64,000 nucleotides of DNA from Epithemia pelagica (taxonomy: Eukaryota > Bacillariophyta > Bacillariophyceae > Surirellales > Surirellaceae). The translations under genes were made by a program, and so were the position numbers. The notes below the pieces were generated by a model. It did no database searches, had not been told where the DNA came from, and worked only from the letters and a program-made list of their open reading frames with translations. The stretch lies in NCBI GenBank assembly GCA_946965045.2, contig OX337242.1, positions 124,001 to 188,000 of the forward strand. Reading direction: 5' to 3'. How positions within the stretch are numbered: position 1 is the stretch's first letter; each line of letters starts with the position of its first letter. Shown here piece after piece: positions 49,624 through 59,820 of the stretch.

Positions 49624-52503
49624 ATGAATCGATTGCCCCAACCAACAGCACAGGATGGACCCGCACAACCACAACCAGCACAACATCAACAACAAGCACA
49701 ACAACAAGCACAAGGGCAAAAACGATCCGTCTCCTTTCCTCCTTCGGCCAAGGCCGCATTGTTTCATCAACAACAACGGCACTCGCAATCCCAATCCCAA
49801 TCACTGGGCCGGTTGGAACCATACTTGACATCAGCAGCAACAGGAACAACAACAACAACAACAAGACGAGGAGATCAACGATGGCTGGCACAACAAGAAC
49901 AAACTGTACCAGTATCACGATCCGCAATGGCAGGGGCCGAACGAGGAGGAGGCCCCGAGGCACAAACACCACAGTCACAAACACGTTCACGACCACGACC
50001 ACCGCGGCTCTTGTACGATCCCACTACCGATCATGACTTGTTTTCCCCCTATCATGTCTTGATTCGACAAAACATTCAAGTCGTACAAGTAGTACCACAA
50101 GCCGAGGAACCACCATCTGCTCAACCAGGACAAGAGGATGGCCGCAAACGGTGGCATCGTTCCAGTTCCCTGCAGAGACCCTTTGCCGGTCAGGTGGGAT
50201 TGCAATGTCGCTTTTGTGCTCAACAAGCCATGAAACAACGACAGGAGCAGCAGCAACAACAACAACAACAACAACATGCCACTGCGCAAGCAATCGACAG
50301 GAAAGAAAGACTACCAATATCACTGCCAAGTACCCACGACCAACAGCCATTCAGTGGAAAACAACAACAACAACAAAAACAACCTTCCTCTGTTGAATTG
50401 CCTCCACCAACCGGCGATTCAGGAGACAGCAGCACTGCAGATCCAGACTCGGCCAATTCTGTTTCACCCACCCACTCTCCCTTGTTGAAGGGTGTTGGTA
50501 GTGGGACGACTCGCAGCACAGTGGCTCCAGCAGCAGCAGCAGGAGCAGCAGCAGCAGCCGCTACAACCAATGACTTGATGAATGCCTCCACCTTGTCCTT
50601 GTCCATGAGTTCCCTCTATCTGGGATCCTCCTTTTCGTCCCGAACCTCCTCCACGAGCATTCCCAATTTGGAAGCCTCCTCTTCTTCCTTTTCGTTTGCC
50701 TCCTCCCAACAGTTACTCAACTTGGGTGCCTCCTCCTCCTCTCTGGTATCCAGCACGAGCAATCTACCAGTCACAGCATCCACGACACCACAAGCACAAG
50801 GTGCAGCGACACTGGATGGTGATGGTAGTGCTGCTGCTGGTGCTGCTGCTAGTGGTTCAGCTCATGTTCCCTTAGTCATTGCATCAGCACCCTTGGCAAC
50901 GACTCCATCATCATCCACAACCGTCTCTGGCACAAATCAAGCTCCTTCTCAGTCTCCAACCACCACAACCAGTGACACTAGCACCACTCTCTCACCAACA
51001 GCGCCGTCTCAATCTCCAACCACCACAACCAGTGACACTAGCGCCACTCTCTCACCAACAGCGCCGGCACTTTCGGATGCTTTGCCATCTCCTCCTTCTC
51101 CTCCTTTGGAACCACTGCTGTTGGATTCTTCGTCCTTGCCATTTTCCTCCTTGTTGTGGCCTCGTGTCGAGGAGTTGCCTCTGGGTGCCGTTCAATTTCC
51201 CCGCCAATTGAGTCATGTCGCACAAGCGGCCCAAACCATTGCCAATTCGCATTGGGTCGATCAATGTCATGCCATTCCTCCGGCCGTGCGCATGGAATTG
51301 TTCAATTTGCGAAGTACGCAGAATACGGGCACATTGAAAACGGCCTGGATGGATCGCATGTTGGCATTGGGCATTGTCGAAGATGTCGTGGAAGATGATG
51401 ATGATGATGATGATGATGAACCCTTGTCGTCGTTGTCTCTGGACCCAGCCGCAGGGACAACCACCAAACGTCCACGCAGTCGACGAAGAGGTCTGAGGTA
51501 TGCCCATGAACATGAAACCATTCGTCGCCGGCAGGACGAACTGGATGACTATGACAATGACGACCAAGAACACGACGCACAACAACACAACGACGACGAC
51601 GACGACGAAAGAGAACACCAGGACCCTGCGTATTATCCCACACACGCCATTTCTTCTTCATCATCTCGCTCTCTATCACCACCACGTCCCATTACATTAA
51701 CTTCAGTATGGCAGTCCATGACCATGGACCATTGGCCTCCGCAATTACGAGGGAGTAGTAGTAGTGCCACCGGTAAGGAATTAGACCTTGCTCCCAACCC
51801 AAATCGAGTCATGGTGGAAACCGAAGAAAACCAATTTCCAGCCATGCCAAAGGCCTCCACAGAAGTGGCAGCCAATGCCAGCCCCACTCGACAACATGGA
51901 AGGACGACAACATGGCAACCTTCGGATCCACATCAACAACTCAAAATTGACCAGATTCCTCTCTTGCCTCTTCCAGGGAGTCCCAAACGACTCAAAGAAT
52001 TTGTCTTGCAACAGCAACAACTGCAAAGAAGGAGTCGTGAAGGAAGAGGAGGATCACATTTGGAGGCCGAGTCGTCATCCTTGTCACAACAAAGCCCGCC
52101 CAAAGAAGTTCAACGCAAACCATCACCACTTCCAAGTAAGCTGCAGGATCATCATCAACATTCAGATGAGCACGACAAACAACGCCATCCTTCTCCGAAT
52201 CAACAAGTCGAATCGTCTTCCTCGTCGTCGGTCCTTTCGGTAGACGAACTCACCTTGTTGGGGGACAAGACGCATCCATCCACGCTGGAAGATGTCCGAC
52301 GAAGCAGCAGTAGCAGTAGCATCAGTATCATTATCAGTGGAAGCGATCTTGGAAGTGGAGACGACGACATGAGCAGCAGCAGCACGAGTAGCAGCTGCAG
52401 TATTACTTCCAATGTCAGCAGTAGTCACAGTCCTTCCCACGAAGCATCGCTCGAATCAGCCGTGGGAACCACCGAGCCCGACGCCCAAGAAGATTCGTGG
52501 TGA
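49624..52503 (+). CDS. GQVG-CxxC domain protein (stramenopile family), copy 2
   Basis: The frame opens earlier, but its first ATG is at 49624 (MNRLPQPTAQDG), giving 959 residues. It shares with the gene at 38214 the blocks TDHDLFSPYHVLIRQN (near residue 140), GQVGLQCRFCAQQ (near 190) and a long block near 525-580 (SHVAQAAQTIANSHWVDQCH, RMELFNLRSTQNTGTLKTAW, ALGIVE). The C-x2-C and H-x4-C positions are conserved. Everything else is Gln/Ser/Pro/Thr-rich and differs, including a 66-bp tandem repeat (two copies, 50945-51064, encoding SQSPTTTTSDTS) and poly-Ala and poly-Asp runs. The two genes are 11 kb apart in the same direction, separated by the 2OG-RING gene and a disordered-protein gene. Function unknown. 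Confidence 0.72.
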   Translation: MNRLPQPTAQDGPAQPQPAQHQQQAQQQAQGQKRSVSFPPSAKAALFHQQQRHSQSQSQSLGRLEPYLTSAATGTTTTTTRRGDQRWLAQQEQTVPVSRSAMAGAERGGGPEAQTPQSQTRSRPRPPRLLYDPTTDHDLFSPYHVLIRQNIQVVQVVPQAEEPPSAQPGQEDGRKRWHRSSSLQRPFAGQVGLQCRFCAQQAMKQRQEQQQQQQQQQHATAQAIDRKERLPISLPSTHDQQPFSGKQQQQQKQPSSVELPPPTGDSGDSSTADPDSANSVSPTHSPLLKGVGSGTTRSTVAPAAAAGAAAAAATTNDLMNASTLSLSMSSLYLGSSFSSRTSSTSIPNLEASSSSFSFASSQQLLNLGASSSSLVSSTSNLPVTASTTPQAQGAATLDGDGSAAAGAAASGSAHVPLVIASAPLATTPSSSTTVSGTNQAPSQSPTTTTSDTSTTLSPTAPSQSPTTTTSDTSATLSPTAPALSDALPSPPSPPLEPLLLDSSSLPFSSLLWPRVEELPLGAVQFPRQLSHVAQAAQTIANSHWVDQCHAIPPAVRMELFNLRSTQNTGTLKTAWMDRMLALGIVEDVVEDDDDDDDDEPLSSLSLDPAAGTTTKRPRSRRRGLRYAHEHETIRRRQDELDDYDNDDQEHDAQQHNDDDDDEREHQDPAYYPTHAISSSSSRSLSPPRPITLTSVWQSMTMDHWPPQLRGSSSSATGKELDLAPNPNRVMVETEENQFPAMPKASTEVAANASPTRQHGRTTTWQPSDPHQQLKIDQIPLLPLPGSPKRLKEFVLQQQQLQRRSREGRGGSHLEAESSSLSQQSPPKEVQRKPSPLPSKLQDHHQHSDEHDKQRHPSPNQQVESSSSSSVLSVDELTLLGDKTHPSTLEDVRRSSSSSSISIIISGSDLGSGDDDMSSSSTSSSCSITSNVSSSHSPSHEASLESAVGTTEPDAQEDSW

Positions 52504-53044
52504 AATCAAGACCTCTCCTGGCGGTTGTTAAAGTTGATATCCAATCCAACTGTGAGGAGGAAAATGTCATTACAATGCTAAAATGATGCCTCCATGTGCA
52601 CTCGGGTGATATCGACCATTCAAGACCAACGTTGTACGGATGACTCTTCCATATGACGGCGAGCCAAGAGATCGAATAATGATCTCTTTCGGACTCGAAA
52701 CTGCTTTGTTTGCTATTCTATAGCACAAACCAGGAACTTGGCCAAAAGGGAAATAGAATACCCACAACAGAAGCTTTTCCGCATTTCTCTTGCGTAGTAG
52801 TTTGGATGATGTAGTTGTCCTCTAGAAGAACGAAGGGTATCTGCGCATCTACCCATCACGAGGATGTGTGTGTCGTAGCGATACTCAGAGCGACCTATAA
52901 GCGATTGAAATACGCGTGACGTCTGCCCGCTCCGGTCGCGCGGGGCGAAGTGACATGTAAGAACCCCACTTGACCAGAGGCCTCAATAGATGGAACTACT
53001 CCTAGTACTAGGTAGATCTCCTCTACCTGCATCATGTCATGTAC
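52504..53044. other. Intergenic, no gene
   Basis: This is the 3' flank of the preceding gene and the left flank of the hAT element. CTAGGTAG occurs at 53008-53015. No gene is seen. Confidence 0.4.
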
Positions 53045-53068
53045 CCACCAAGCAGGGTTTTGAATTCC

Positions 53069-53420
53069 GAATTGAGATTTTTTCTAATTCCCAAAATTGG
53101 GAAGAAATTTAAGCGAAATTCCGTTATTTCCGCCTATTTCACCGTCCATGAAATCCCAAATACACAATTTTAGTTCATTTTGACAGTTACGACAAGGAAA
53201 TTTCCTATTTTCCCTCCATTTTCCCCACCCCTCCCCTCACAATTCCCAATTCCCAATTTCATTTCAAGTACTGTCTTCGACAATTCTGAATTTCCATTCA
53301 TTTCCTCCCCACGTATTTCCAAATTCCCAATTTCATTCCATTTCGCCATTCCCTGCAATACGAATTCTCTATTTCAATTCAATTCACATTTCCCTAGCAT
53401 AGAATTCTATATTTCCTCGT
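53069..53420 (+). repeat. hAT left subterminal repeat region
   Basis: Multiple copies of TTCCCAATT/AATTCCCAA-like heptamers occur in one main orientation (for example 53245-53262 and 53325-53335). The right end carries the same motif in the opposite orientation. Such arrays bind hAT transposases in studied elements. Confidence 0.7.
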
Positions 53421-53666
53421 ATGTCTTGTATTGCCGATCCCAACCATACAAAATCTCATAGTGACAAGATACATCGTCTCCTCGTATATCAGCAACCAAC
53501 CAGCACCTCCTTGGTCATTGACCCACAGCAAGAAACATCCCTGATCCTTTCATCTTTCCCCCCTCATGCTAGGACGCACATGTCTTCATGCTTGTATCCT
53601 GGTTATTCGATCCATCAAAACAATCTTCAAAGCCCAGTTTCTCTATCGACTTTGTCTGATTCCACC

Positions 53667-56600
53667 ATGTCAAACAGCAACCCAAACAACTCGTCCCAGT
53701 CACCTCCTTCTTCCCAAAACAACGCAAGCAATTTGACCCAAGTAACCCAAGCCGACTCAAACAACAATCAAAATGTTGCTACAGTTCAAAATGAAGGATC
53801 TTCCTCTACCGTTGATGGTGTTGATGACAGTGACTTAGCTGATCCGGTTGCAGAGGAAGTACAAGAATTGTTCAAGAAAGAAAAATCCTATGTCAAATTC
53901 CGAGACCCACCAAAGAAACATTTCAAGAATCTCAACTCCTATTGGGGGAAAGTTGATCATCTTGATTTCACCCACCTTGTTAAACAACGACAGAAAATCC
54001 CATCACAAGAACTTGTTCCATACGAGGGCCTGATCAGATGCTTTGACATGATAAGACAAGCCTCCCGTGAAGATCAGGAAGCGCCGAAATCGACATGGGG
54101 ATCAATCTGTAAACGTCTGGTTGCATGTCCCATTTGCTTCAAGGACCCAAACGCCTCCTTCTTACAGTCGACTCTTCTCTGTGGCACCCAGCCAAAAGGT
54201 GTGTCATCCAACGTTGGACAACACCGACGAGACTTTCATCCGAAGCTCGTCGAAAAGGAAGAGGAAGAAGGCATTCAACACCCGACGAATGTGGAAAGCA
54301 GCCAGTCGCTCATGACATCATACAAAGGGGCGACCATGCTATCCAAAGAAGAGGCCCGATCCAAATTTAAGGAAGCAATCTACAGGTTTGTCAATGACAA
54401 CAGCCTTCCTACATCGACCGTAGAGAAGGAAAGCTTTCGGCAGCTGCTACAATTTGCCATACTGCAGGGCCCAAAATTATCCAAAAATGACGCAGTAATG
54501 AGCAATAAGGCCATTACGAAAATGCGACTTACTTCCTATAATTCGTTCATGCGGACCATTGCCATGTTGGGTAGAAACATTCGGAATGCGTACAAGGCAC
54601 TCTGCGGAAAGGCAATTCCCTTTGGAACAATTTGCCATGATATATGGCAAGGGCACAGGAAAGATATCCTTGGAATATGCATTTTCCTGGTCGACCCAAG
54701 GAACTGTGCAATGTACAGGATCCCTCTGGGATTGTGTGAAGTAGCTGGGCATTCTGCGGCCGCTGTCGCAAAGCACACCCTGGATATACTCGGATCAGTT
54801 GGTTTCACACAACGGGATTTGTCTTCGTCAGTGAACGATAATACGAATGCTGCTGTTTTAGCAGGAAAATATATCGTCGGTAATCAGACCGGCGGGAAAT
54901 GTGACATGCACCGTGCTGAGTTGATCCTGAAACACGGAACTGGTATTGCTGTGCGGCGCCGTGGTGGCTCAATTCAGGACGAGTTCCCTGACTTTGTCAA
55001 AGTCTACAAGGCCGCTCTCAAACTTGTGGCATTGGTAATGAACAAGCGTACCAAAAAGTTCGAGGAAATTCGCCAATATGCAGCAAAGCACAACATGGTC
55101 GCAATCGAATTACCCATTCCAAATTCTACCCGTGTCAATGGTTGTGTGATCATGTTCCACGGTCTGTTGAGAATGAAGTTTGTTTTTGATTCTTACTACG
55201 CAAAGGAATCTCCTGACAATGAGTTTAAGCGTGGTTATCTAACAAAGCAACAGTGGCAAGCAATTGCCGAATTTGAAGCAAAACTGGCTCCTCTAAGGCA
55301 TTGTGCCATGACTCTACAATCAGATGACCCATCATCATCTGCCGGTTCCTTGTTGGAGATTTTTGGATGCAAACATGGTATTGAATGCCATAAGAAAGAA
55401 GGTGTTCGAGTGCTTACTGTCAATCCATCGGATGACAACCTGGATTTCCAACGATGGGATGCAAAGCCAACCATAGAGAAGCTCAAGGGAAAGCGAAACA
55501 AGATCCAGTATGCAAATCTACTTGCCTCTTCCAAAGTCTTAATCAATCGCCTACTGAGGGAGTTCCGAACATACATGATGGCCGGCGACGACGTCCATGC
55601 AGAGAATGCGATTTGCGGACACCCCTTCCTATGCGCAATGGCACCCAGTGTTCTACAGTCAATTTCTATTTACAACGCCAACGATGTTGAGAGGTTGAAG
55701 AAGAATTTTGTTACCGACATGGTGACAAAATTCTATGTTCCAAAGAGATCTGGGCAGCCAACAACCCAGTCTAACGTTGCAAGAGCGGTGGCAGAGGGTG
55801 AAAGCCATCCTGAATCAGAGTCAGATTCGGATGATGACGGTGTTGTTGGTATGTTTAGTATCTTTAAGAAGCATAACCAAACACAGGAGTTGGCTGCGAC
55901 GGTACTGCAAACCGATCAAGCGGGACAGAATCCTACCCCTGCCCCTGCTACACCAGTCACTGACAAGGATAACTTGTACACCGAATGTGAGAAAGAATTC
56001 AACAGCTACAAAGACTTCTGCAATCGAATGATTGCCAAGAATTGGGAGAAATTGATCCGGGAATATCCAACGCCTTTGTTCTCAGAAGAAGAGCCCAAAT
56101 GGACCCCAGCCGAGAAAAAGAAGTTCGTGAAAGCATGCAACTCAACCGAGTTCAATAGGGTGAGCAAGTATTTTGATGTTCTTAAATGGTGGTCCGTGAA
56201 CAAGGGCAATTTCAGCAAAGTCTTCCCGAGTGCGATAATCTGGTTGTCAAAGCCGTCCACAAATGCATTCCAGGAGAGGATTTTTTCTTCTTCTTCCTGG
56301 TTTGACAGCAACCGGCTAATGCGTTGTCAGAGCAAGAAGCACTTTGAGGTCCGAACAATGGAACTGGTCACGCGCAAGGTGAGAGAGGAAATCAAGAAAA
56401 ATGAAGAACTATTAGAGGGGAACCAGTGGAATCCCATTACAGTCGAGGACAATGAGAATGAGCAGGAAGAAGAACCCGCGTCGGTCCCCACTGATCAACA
56501 AACAAGTGCTGCTGCTGGGGCTGTGGACAATGTAGCTCGTACCAATAATCAACAAACAAACAACGCTATTGCCATCGCTCCCATTGAGGAGGGTACTGCG

Positions 56601-57302
56601 GATGATGATGGGGTGGCAGTGGTTGAAGATGATCGAGATTTAACAGATGGAACATTCAAGGGTGATATGAAACGACTTGAAAAACTGCTCAAGGGTGTTG
56701 AGACTATGGACAAGCATCATGAGTCAGGAACTGAAGGACTCGAGGGGGTCATAGGATGCGAGTATAAGTTCAAGTCAAGCGACACAGATATGGACAAAGA
56801 AGAGACTTACGATGAAGTGGAACTACTAGATCTCGTGGACAAGAATGACGTGGACCAAATGTCAGTCATGGGTAGATTGAAGAGAGACGATGACCCATTT
56901 GCTTGTGACGATGATTCCTGCATCATCGAAGAAATAGAAGAACAGCAGTTCTTCTTTAAGGCGACCATGAATGTCACAGATTCGTCATTGCCTGGAGCTT
57001 CGGGCCAGGTCACGACTATGTCCACAACAGCTTCGAAGGGATCAAACTCGGGCCAGGACACAGGCAATCAATCTGTTAAAACTCCAGTAACAAAATCGTC
57101 CAAGAGAAAGGCAATCGGCAGTGGTACCAGGTCTGCAAGTTCCAAGAGTTCGAAACGGATGCGCCAGCAGTCCATTGGTACCATTACAACCAGTTCCGGT
57201 CGAAAGACGAAAGTATCTTCTAAAAAGGCACCTCCTGAACATCGAATGCAACAAGAGCAACAACAGGAACGACGAGTGAGTCCCCGGAAAAAGGACAAGT
57301 AA
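53667..57302 (+). CDS. hAT-family transposase
   Basis: The frame opens with an ATG at 53421, but the ATG at 53667 (CCACCATGTCAAAC) has the better context and gives 1211 residues. A BED-like zinc finger is suggested by CPICFKDP and QHRRDFH (about residues 155-205). The RNase H-like core has candidate catalytic Asp residues in CHDIWQG (D325) and SVNDNTNAA (D391), and a C-x2-H block (GKCDMHRAEL). The hAT dimerisation region is clear near residues 830-890: FDVLKWWSVNKGNFSKVFPS, then SKPSTNAFQERIFSSSSWF. The long acidic, Lys-rich C-terminal tail (after residue 900) is not part of the family core. It would cut and paste the element and create 8-bp duplications. No stops interrupt the domains. Confidence 0.92.
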   Translation: MSNSNPNNSSQSPPSSQNNASNLTQVTQADSNNNQNVATVQNEGSSSTVDGVDDSDLADPVAEEVQELFKKEKSYVKFRDPPKKHFKNLNSYWGKVDHLDFTHLVKQRQKIPSQELVPYEGLIRCFDMIRQASREDQEAPKSTWGSICKRLVACPICFKDPNASFLQSTLLCGTQPKGVSSNVGQHRRDFHPKLVEKEEEEGIQHPTNVESSQSLMTSYKGATMLSKEEARSKFKEAIYRFVNDNSLPTSTVEKESFRQLLQFAILQGPKLSKNDAVMSNKAITKMRLTSYNSFMRTIAMLGRNIRNAYKALCGKAIPFGTICHDIWQGHRKDILGICIFLVDPRNCAMYRIPLGLCEVAGHSAAAVAKHTLDILGSVGFTQRDLSSSVNDNTNAAVLAGKYIVGNQTGGKCDMHRAELILKHGTGIAVRRRGGSIQDEFPDFVKVYKAALKLVALVMNKRTKKFEEIRQYAAKHNMVAIELPIPNSTRVNGCVIMFHGLLRMKFVFDSYYAKESPDNEFKRGYLTKQQWQAIAEFEAKLAPLRHCAMTLQSDDPSSSAGSLLEIFGCKHGIECHKKEGVRVLTVNPSDDNLDFQRWDAKPTIEKLKGKRNKIQYANLLASSKVLINRLLREFRTYMMAGDDVHAENAICGHPFLCAMAPSVLQSISIYNANDVERLKKNFVTDMVTKFYVPKRSGQPTTQSNVARAVAEGESHPESESDSDDDGVVGMFSIFKKHNQTQELAATVLQTDQAGQNPTPAPATPVTDKDNLYTECEKEFNSYKDFCNRMIAKNWEKLIREYPTPLFSEEEPKWTPAEKKKFVKACNSTEFNRVSKYFDVLKWWSVNKGNFSKVFPSAIIWLSKPSTNAFQERIFSSSSWFDSNRLMRCQSKKHFEVRTMELVTRKVREEIKKNEELLEGNQWNPITVEDNENEQEEEPASVPTDQQTSAAAGAVDNVARTNNQQTNNAIAIAPIEEGTADDDGVAVVEDDRDLTDGTFKGDMKRLEKLLKGVETMDKHHESGTEGLEGVIGCEYKFKSSDTDMDKEETYDEVELLDLVDKNDVDQMSVMGRLKRDDDPFACDDDSCIIEEIEEQQFFFKATMNVTDSSLPGASGQVTTMSTTASKGSNSGQDTGNQSVKTPVTKSSKRKAIGSGTRSASSKSSKRMRQQSIGTITTSSGRKTKVSSKKAPPEHRMQQEQQQERRVSPRKKDK

Positions 57303-57408
57303 AAGTCCAAGTAATTTCAGACATGCATACCCTAAAAATCCAACTCCATGACGAGGATTGATTAAAAGATAATGAAGTAGTGAGTAGTTCCATGAAGCAA
57401 TTCCATTA

Positions 57409-59277
57409 TTATATGCTGTAGGACCTATATATACGAATGAAATTGTTGTATAGGTTGTAGATTTGTTTTTTGTTCGGTAGATGGCGGTCCTTATCAAGGC
57501 GTCTGACGGTGAAATCCATATGAGCGTCAGTGCATTTCCATCGAGTAGCTGGATTTTGTAACAATTGGCCAAAGGAACCGAACATTGGATTGATGGCTTG
57601 CCATTCGTCTTTCGGTAGCCAAGATTCCAGGATGCAAGAGCCGAGGTCAGGGTCGCTTATCGTTTTTGGGATCCAACCAAGGGCAATGGAACATCTCAGC
57701 ACATGGACATCTGTTGGTATGCCGTCATTGCGGTCAAAGGCAAAATCTAACACGATGGTCGCTGTCTTGTACCCAATTCCATGAATTGTCACCAATTCAT
57801 CCACGGTGATTGTAGAGGGGATAATCCCATTGTGATTTTGTAAAAAATAATCCGCTGCATTGACAATGTTCTCTGCATTCTGGAAATACCGACCAGATTC
57901 AGATAGCAGTGAGCAAAGCATATCCATTCCAAAGTTTTGGGCGATTTCAATGGTGGCCTTGCTGGAAACAAAACCAGATTGAAAAATCCGAGGAACCAAA
58001 GTAGCCAGTTGCCTGTCGCTAGTGCTGGAGCTCATCAATATCACTACAAGGCACATGAAGGCACGGTCACAGTCTGCTGTTAGGTTGTCATCAATCCAAC
58101 ACCTCCAACTGTCCCGTGGAGATGATAATCCACAACTCAAGAAGTAGACATGTAAGGACTGCAAGTACCGAAGGTCCTCTGTCCATTTTTCAATTTCAAC
58201 TGGCGTGTGAGAGGGTATTTTGGATTTGTTGTATCTCGGCATTCCTCCAGCCTTTGTCTTGGGTTTTTCGCCAGGCATATGCCTACCAGTGTTAAGATAG
58301 CTAGTGGCCTGTCGAGCCTTTGAAGATTGTTGTATTAACGCTGCAGTGTGGGCATGTTGTCCACGTGTACAAATCCGGGGAGGAAAGTTTGGAGCTTTTG
58401 GTGTTGAAGGGGGGTTGTATAGAACAGATTTGTCGGAGTTGTCGGCATCTGCTTGGGTGGGTGGGGAAGGGGAAGTGACAATAGTGTCACCCATAACATT
58501 GGCTTGGTCATTGTTCGCACAGTCAGGTTGATTTTCACAGTTATGGTCATTATCCTCCAGGGTGGGATGCATTTCACGGGCAACTTGTTGCAGGAGATAT
58601 GATAGAGAGGGGGGATAAATAGGTTGTCCTTCAAGCATTTTGTTGTGTACCGAAATGGATGCATCCTCGCGAATCAGCCAGACAAGGAGAGCATCTGAAA
58701 CATCTGATTCGGTAATTTCACTCTGATTGTTATGTGACAGATGATCCTCTACAAAAGAATGAGCGGCATCGTATGAATGGTCTTGATTTATAAGAAACGT
58801 AGGAGAACAAGAGCATAGAAGGGAAAGATAGGGAAGATCATCCTGTGGGGGAGAGACGTGATATTGTCGGGATATGTTGGTTGAGTTTGCTTGTGGAGAG
58901 TTGAGATTGGGCAATACACTGTGGTCAACCAGTAGCGACATAAGATGCAGGAAATGTCCCATGGAAATGGTTTGTTTGACTGCACATGTATGACTGGAGA
59001 GTTTGTTGAGAGGACCGGTGGAGTATCGGACATCTGCGTCTTCTCGAATCATCCATACAAGAATTGTGTCCTTTATGGCTTCGATTCTTGATTCAAAGGA
59101 CTCCGAATCTGGTATAGAAATCTCTTGAGTGATAAACTCAAAAAAGGAAAAGGGAGCGTGTGTCAATGCAACAATTGGTTGACAGGTAACTTCAAGAGAG
59201 ATGGTTTCTTTGTCCATTCTTCCCAACTCTTCGGCATGATGGTTGCTTCTGTTTTTTGGTGTGTAGCCTGCAGCCAT
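57409..59277 (-). CDS. HhH-GPD DNA glycosylase (endonuclease III/NTH1-like), hAT cargo
   Basis: The first ATG is at 59277 (MAAGYTPKNRSNHH), giving 622 residues. The C-terminal ~230 residues form the HhH-GPD domain: IHGIGYKTATIVLDFAF holds the helix-hairpin-helix and the catalytic Lys (K504), PTDVHVLRCSIALGW holds the catalytic Asp (D523), and ESWLPKDEWQAINPMFGSFG matches the NTH1 helix that follows. The four Cys of the usual iron-sulfur cluster are missing. These enzymes excise damaged or modified bases, and the Lys form also nicks the DNA. The N-terminal half contains two copies of a module (DTILVWMIREDADV near residue 77; DALLVWLIREDASI near 200) that I do not recognise. It lies fully inside the hAT element, convergent with the transposase. 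Why a transposon carries it is unknown. Confidence 0.85.
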   Translation of the reverse strand: MAAGYTPKNRSNHHAEELGRMDKETISLEVTCQPIVALTHAPFSFFEFITQEISIPDSESFESRIEAIKDTILVWMIREDADVRYSTGPLNKLSSHTCAVKQTISMGHFLHLMSLLVDHSVLPNLNSPQANSTNISRQYHVSPPQDDLPYLSLLCSCSPTFLINQDHSYDAAHSFVEDHLSHNNQSEITESDVSDALLVWLIREDASISVHNKMLEGQPIYPPSLSYLLQQVAREMHPTLEDNDHNCENQPDCANNDQANVMGDTIVTSPSPPTQADADNSDKSVLYNPPSTPKAPNFPPRICTRGQHAHTAALIQQSSKARQATSYLNTGRHMPGEKPKTKAGGMPRYNKSKIPSHTPVEIEKWTEDLRYLQSLHVYFLSCGLSSPRDSWRCWIDDNLTADCDRAFMCLVVILMSSSTSDRQLATLVPRIFQSGFVSSKATIEIAQNFGMDMLCSLLSESGRYFQNAENIVNAADYFLQNHNGIIPSTITVDELVTIHGIGYKTATIVLDFAFDRNDGIPTDVHVLRCSIALGWIPKTISDPDLGSCILESWLPKDEWQAINPMFGSFGQLLQNPATRWKCTDAHMDFTVRRLDKDRHLPNKKQIYNLYNNFIRIYRSYSI

Positions 59278-59329
59278 TGCACTTTTGGGTGTCGTAATCG
59301 AATACACTTTCTTGAAGGAATTATATTCT

Positions 59330-59820
59330 TAAATACAGAATGATATCACACAAGCAGGGGTGTGTGGGAGATGAGGAGTGGGCGATGGGTCGATACATGT
59401 ATCGTGAGGAACGCTTAATTTCGTTCATTATTCGGGAATTGAAATGAAATTGAAGAGGGAATTGAGAATTCCATTGCAGGATAAACGGGAATTGAGCATT
59501 TCCATTCAATTTCCATATAGTGAGATTTGGGAATTGAGAATTCAATTCCATTCCGTGTGTATGTAGATCCGAAATTGATGATTCAATTTCATTCCTAAGA
59601 TTCCATGGGAGGACTTGACCATTTCAATTCAATTTGAAATAATATTGTCGGTGAAATTTAATATTCTAATTCAATTGAATGGAAGTGCTATTCTGGAATT
59701 TTGTATTTTATTTTATTCGCATGCTTTGGAGAGAGAAATTATGACTTCAAATTTCATTGCACAGTTTCCACGATTAGGAATTAATTATTTTAATTTCAAT
59801 TCAAATACTTCATTTTGGAA
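59330..59820 (-). repeat. hAT right subterminal repeat region
   Basis: GGGAATTGA-like units are dense between 59435 and 59545 and continue more weakly to 59800. They are oriented opposite to those of the left end, as expected for transposase-binding subterminal repeats. Confidence 0.7.

Noticed and set aside
53180-53461. 93-codon frame at the left end of the hAT element
   Set aside because: Its repeated FPIPNF-like translation is produced by the subterminal CAATTCCC repeats, not by a gene.
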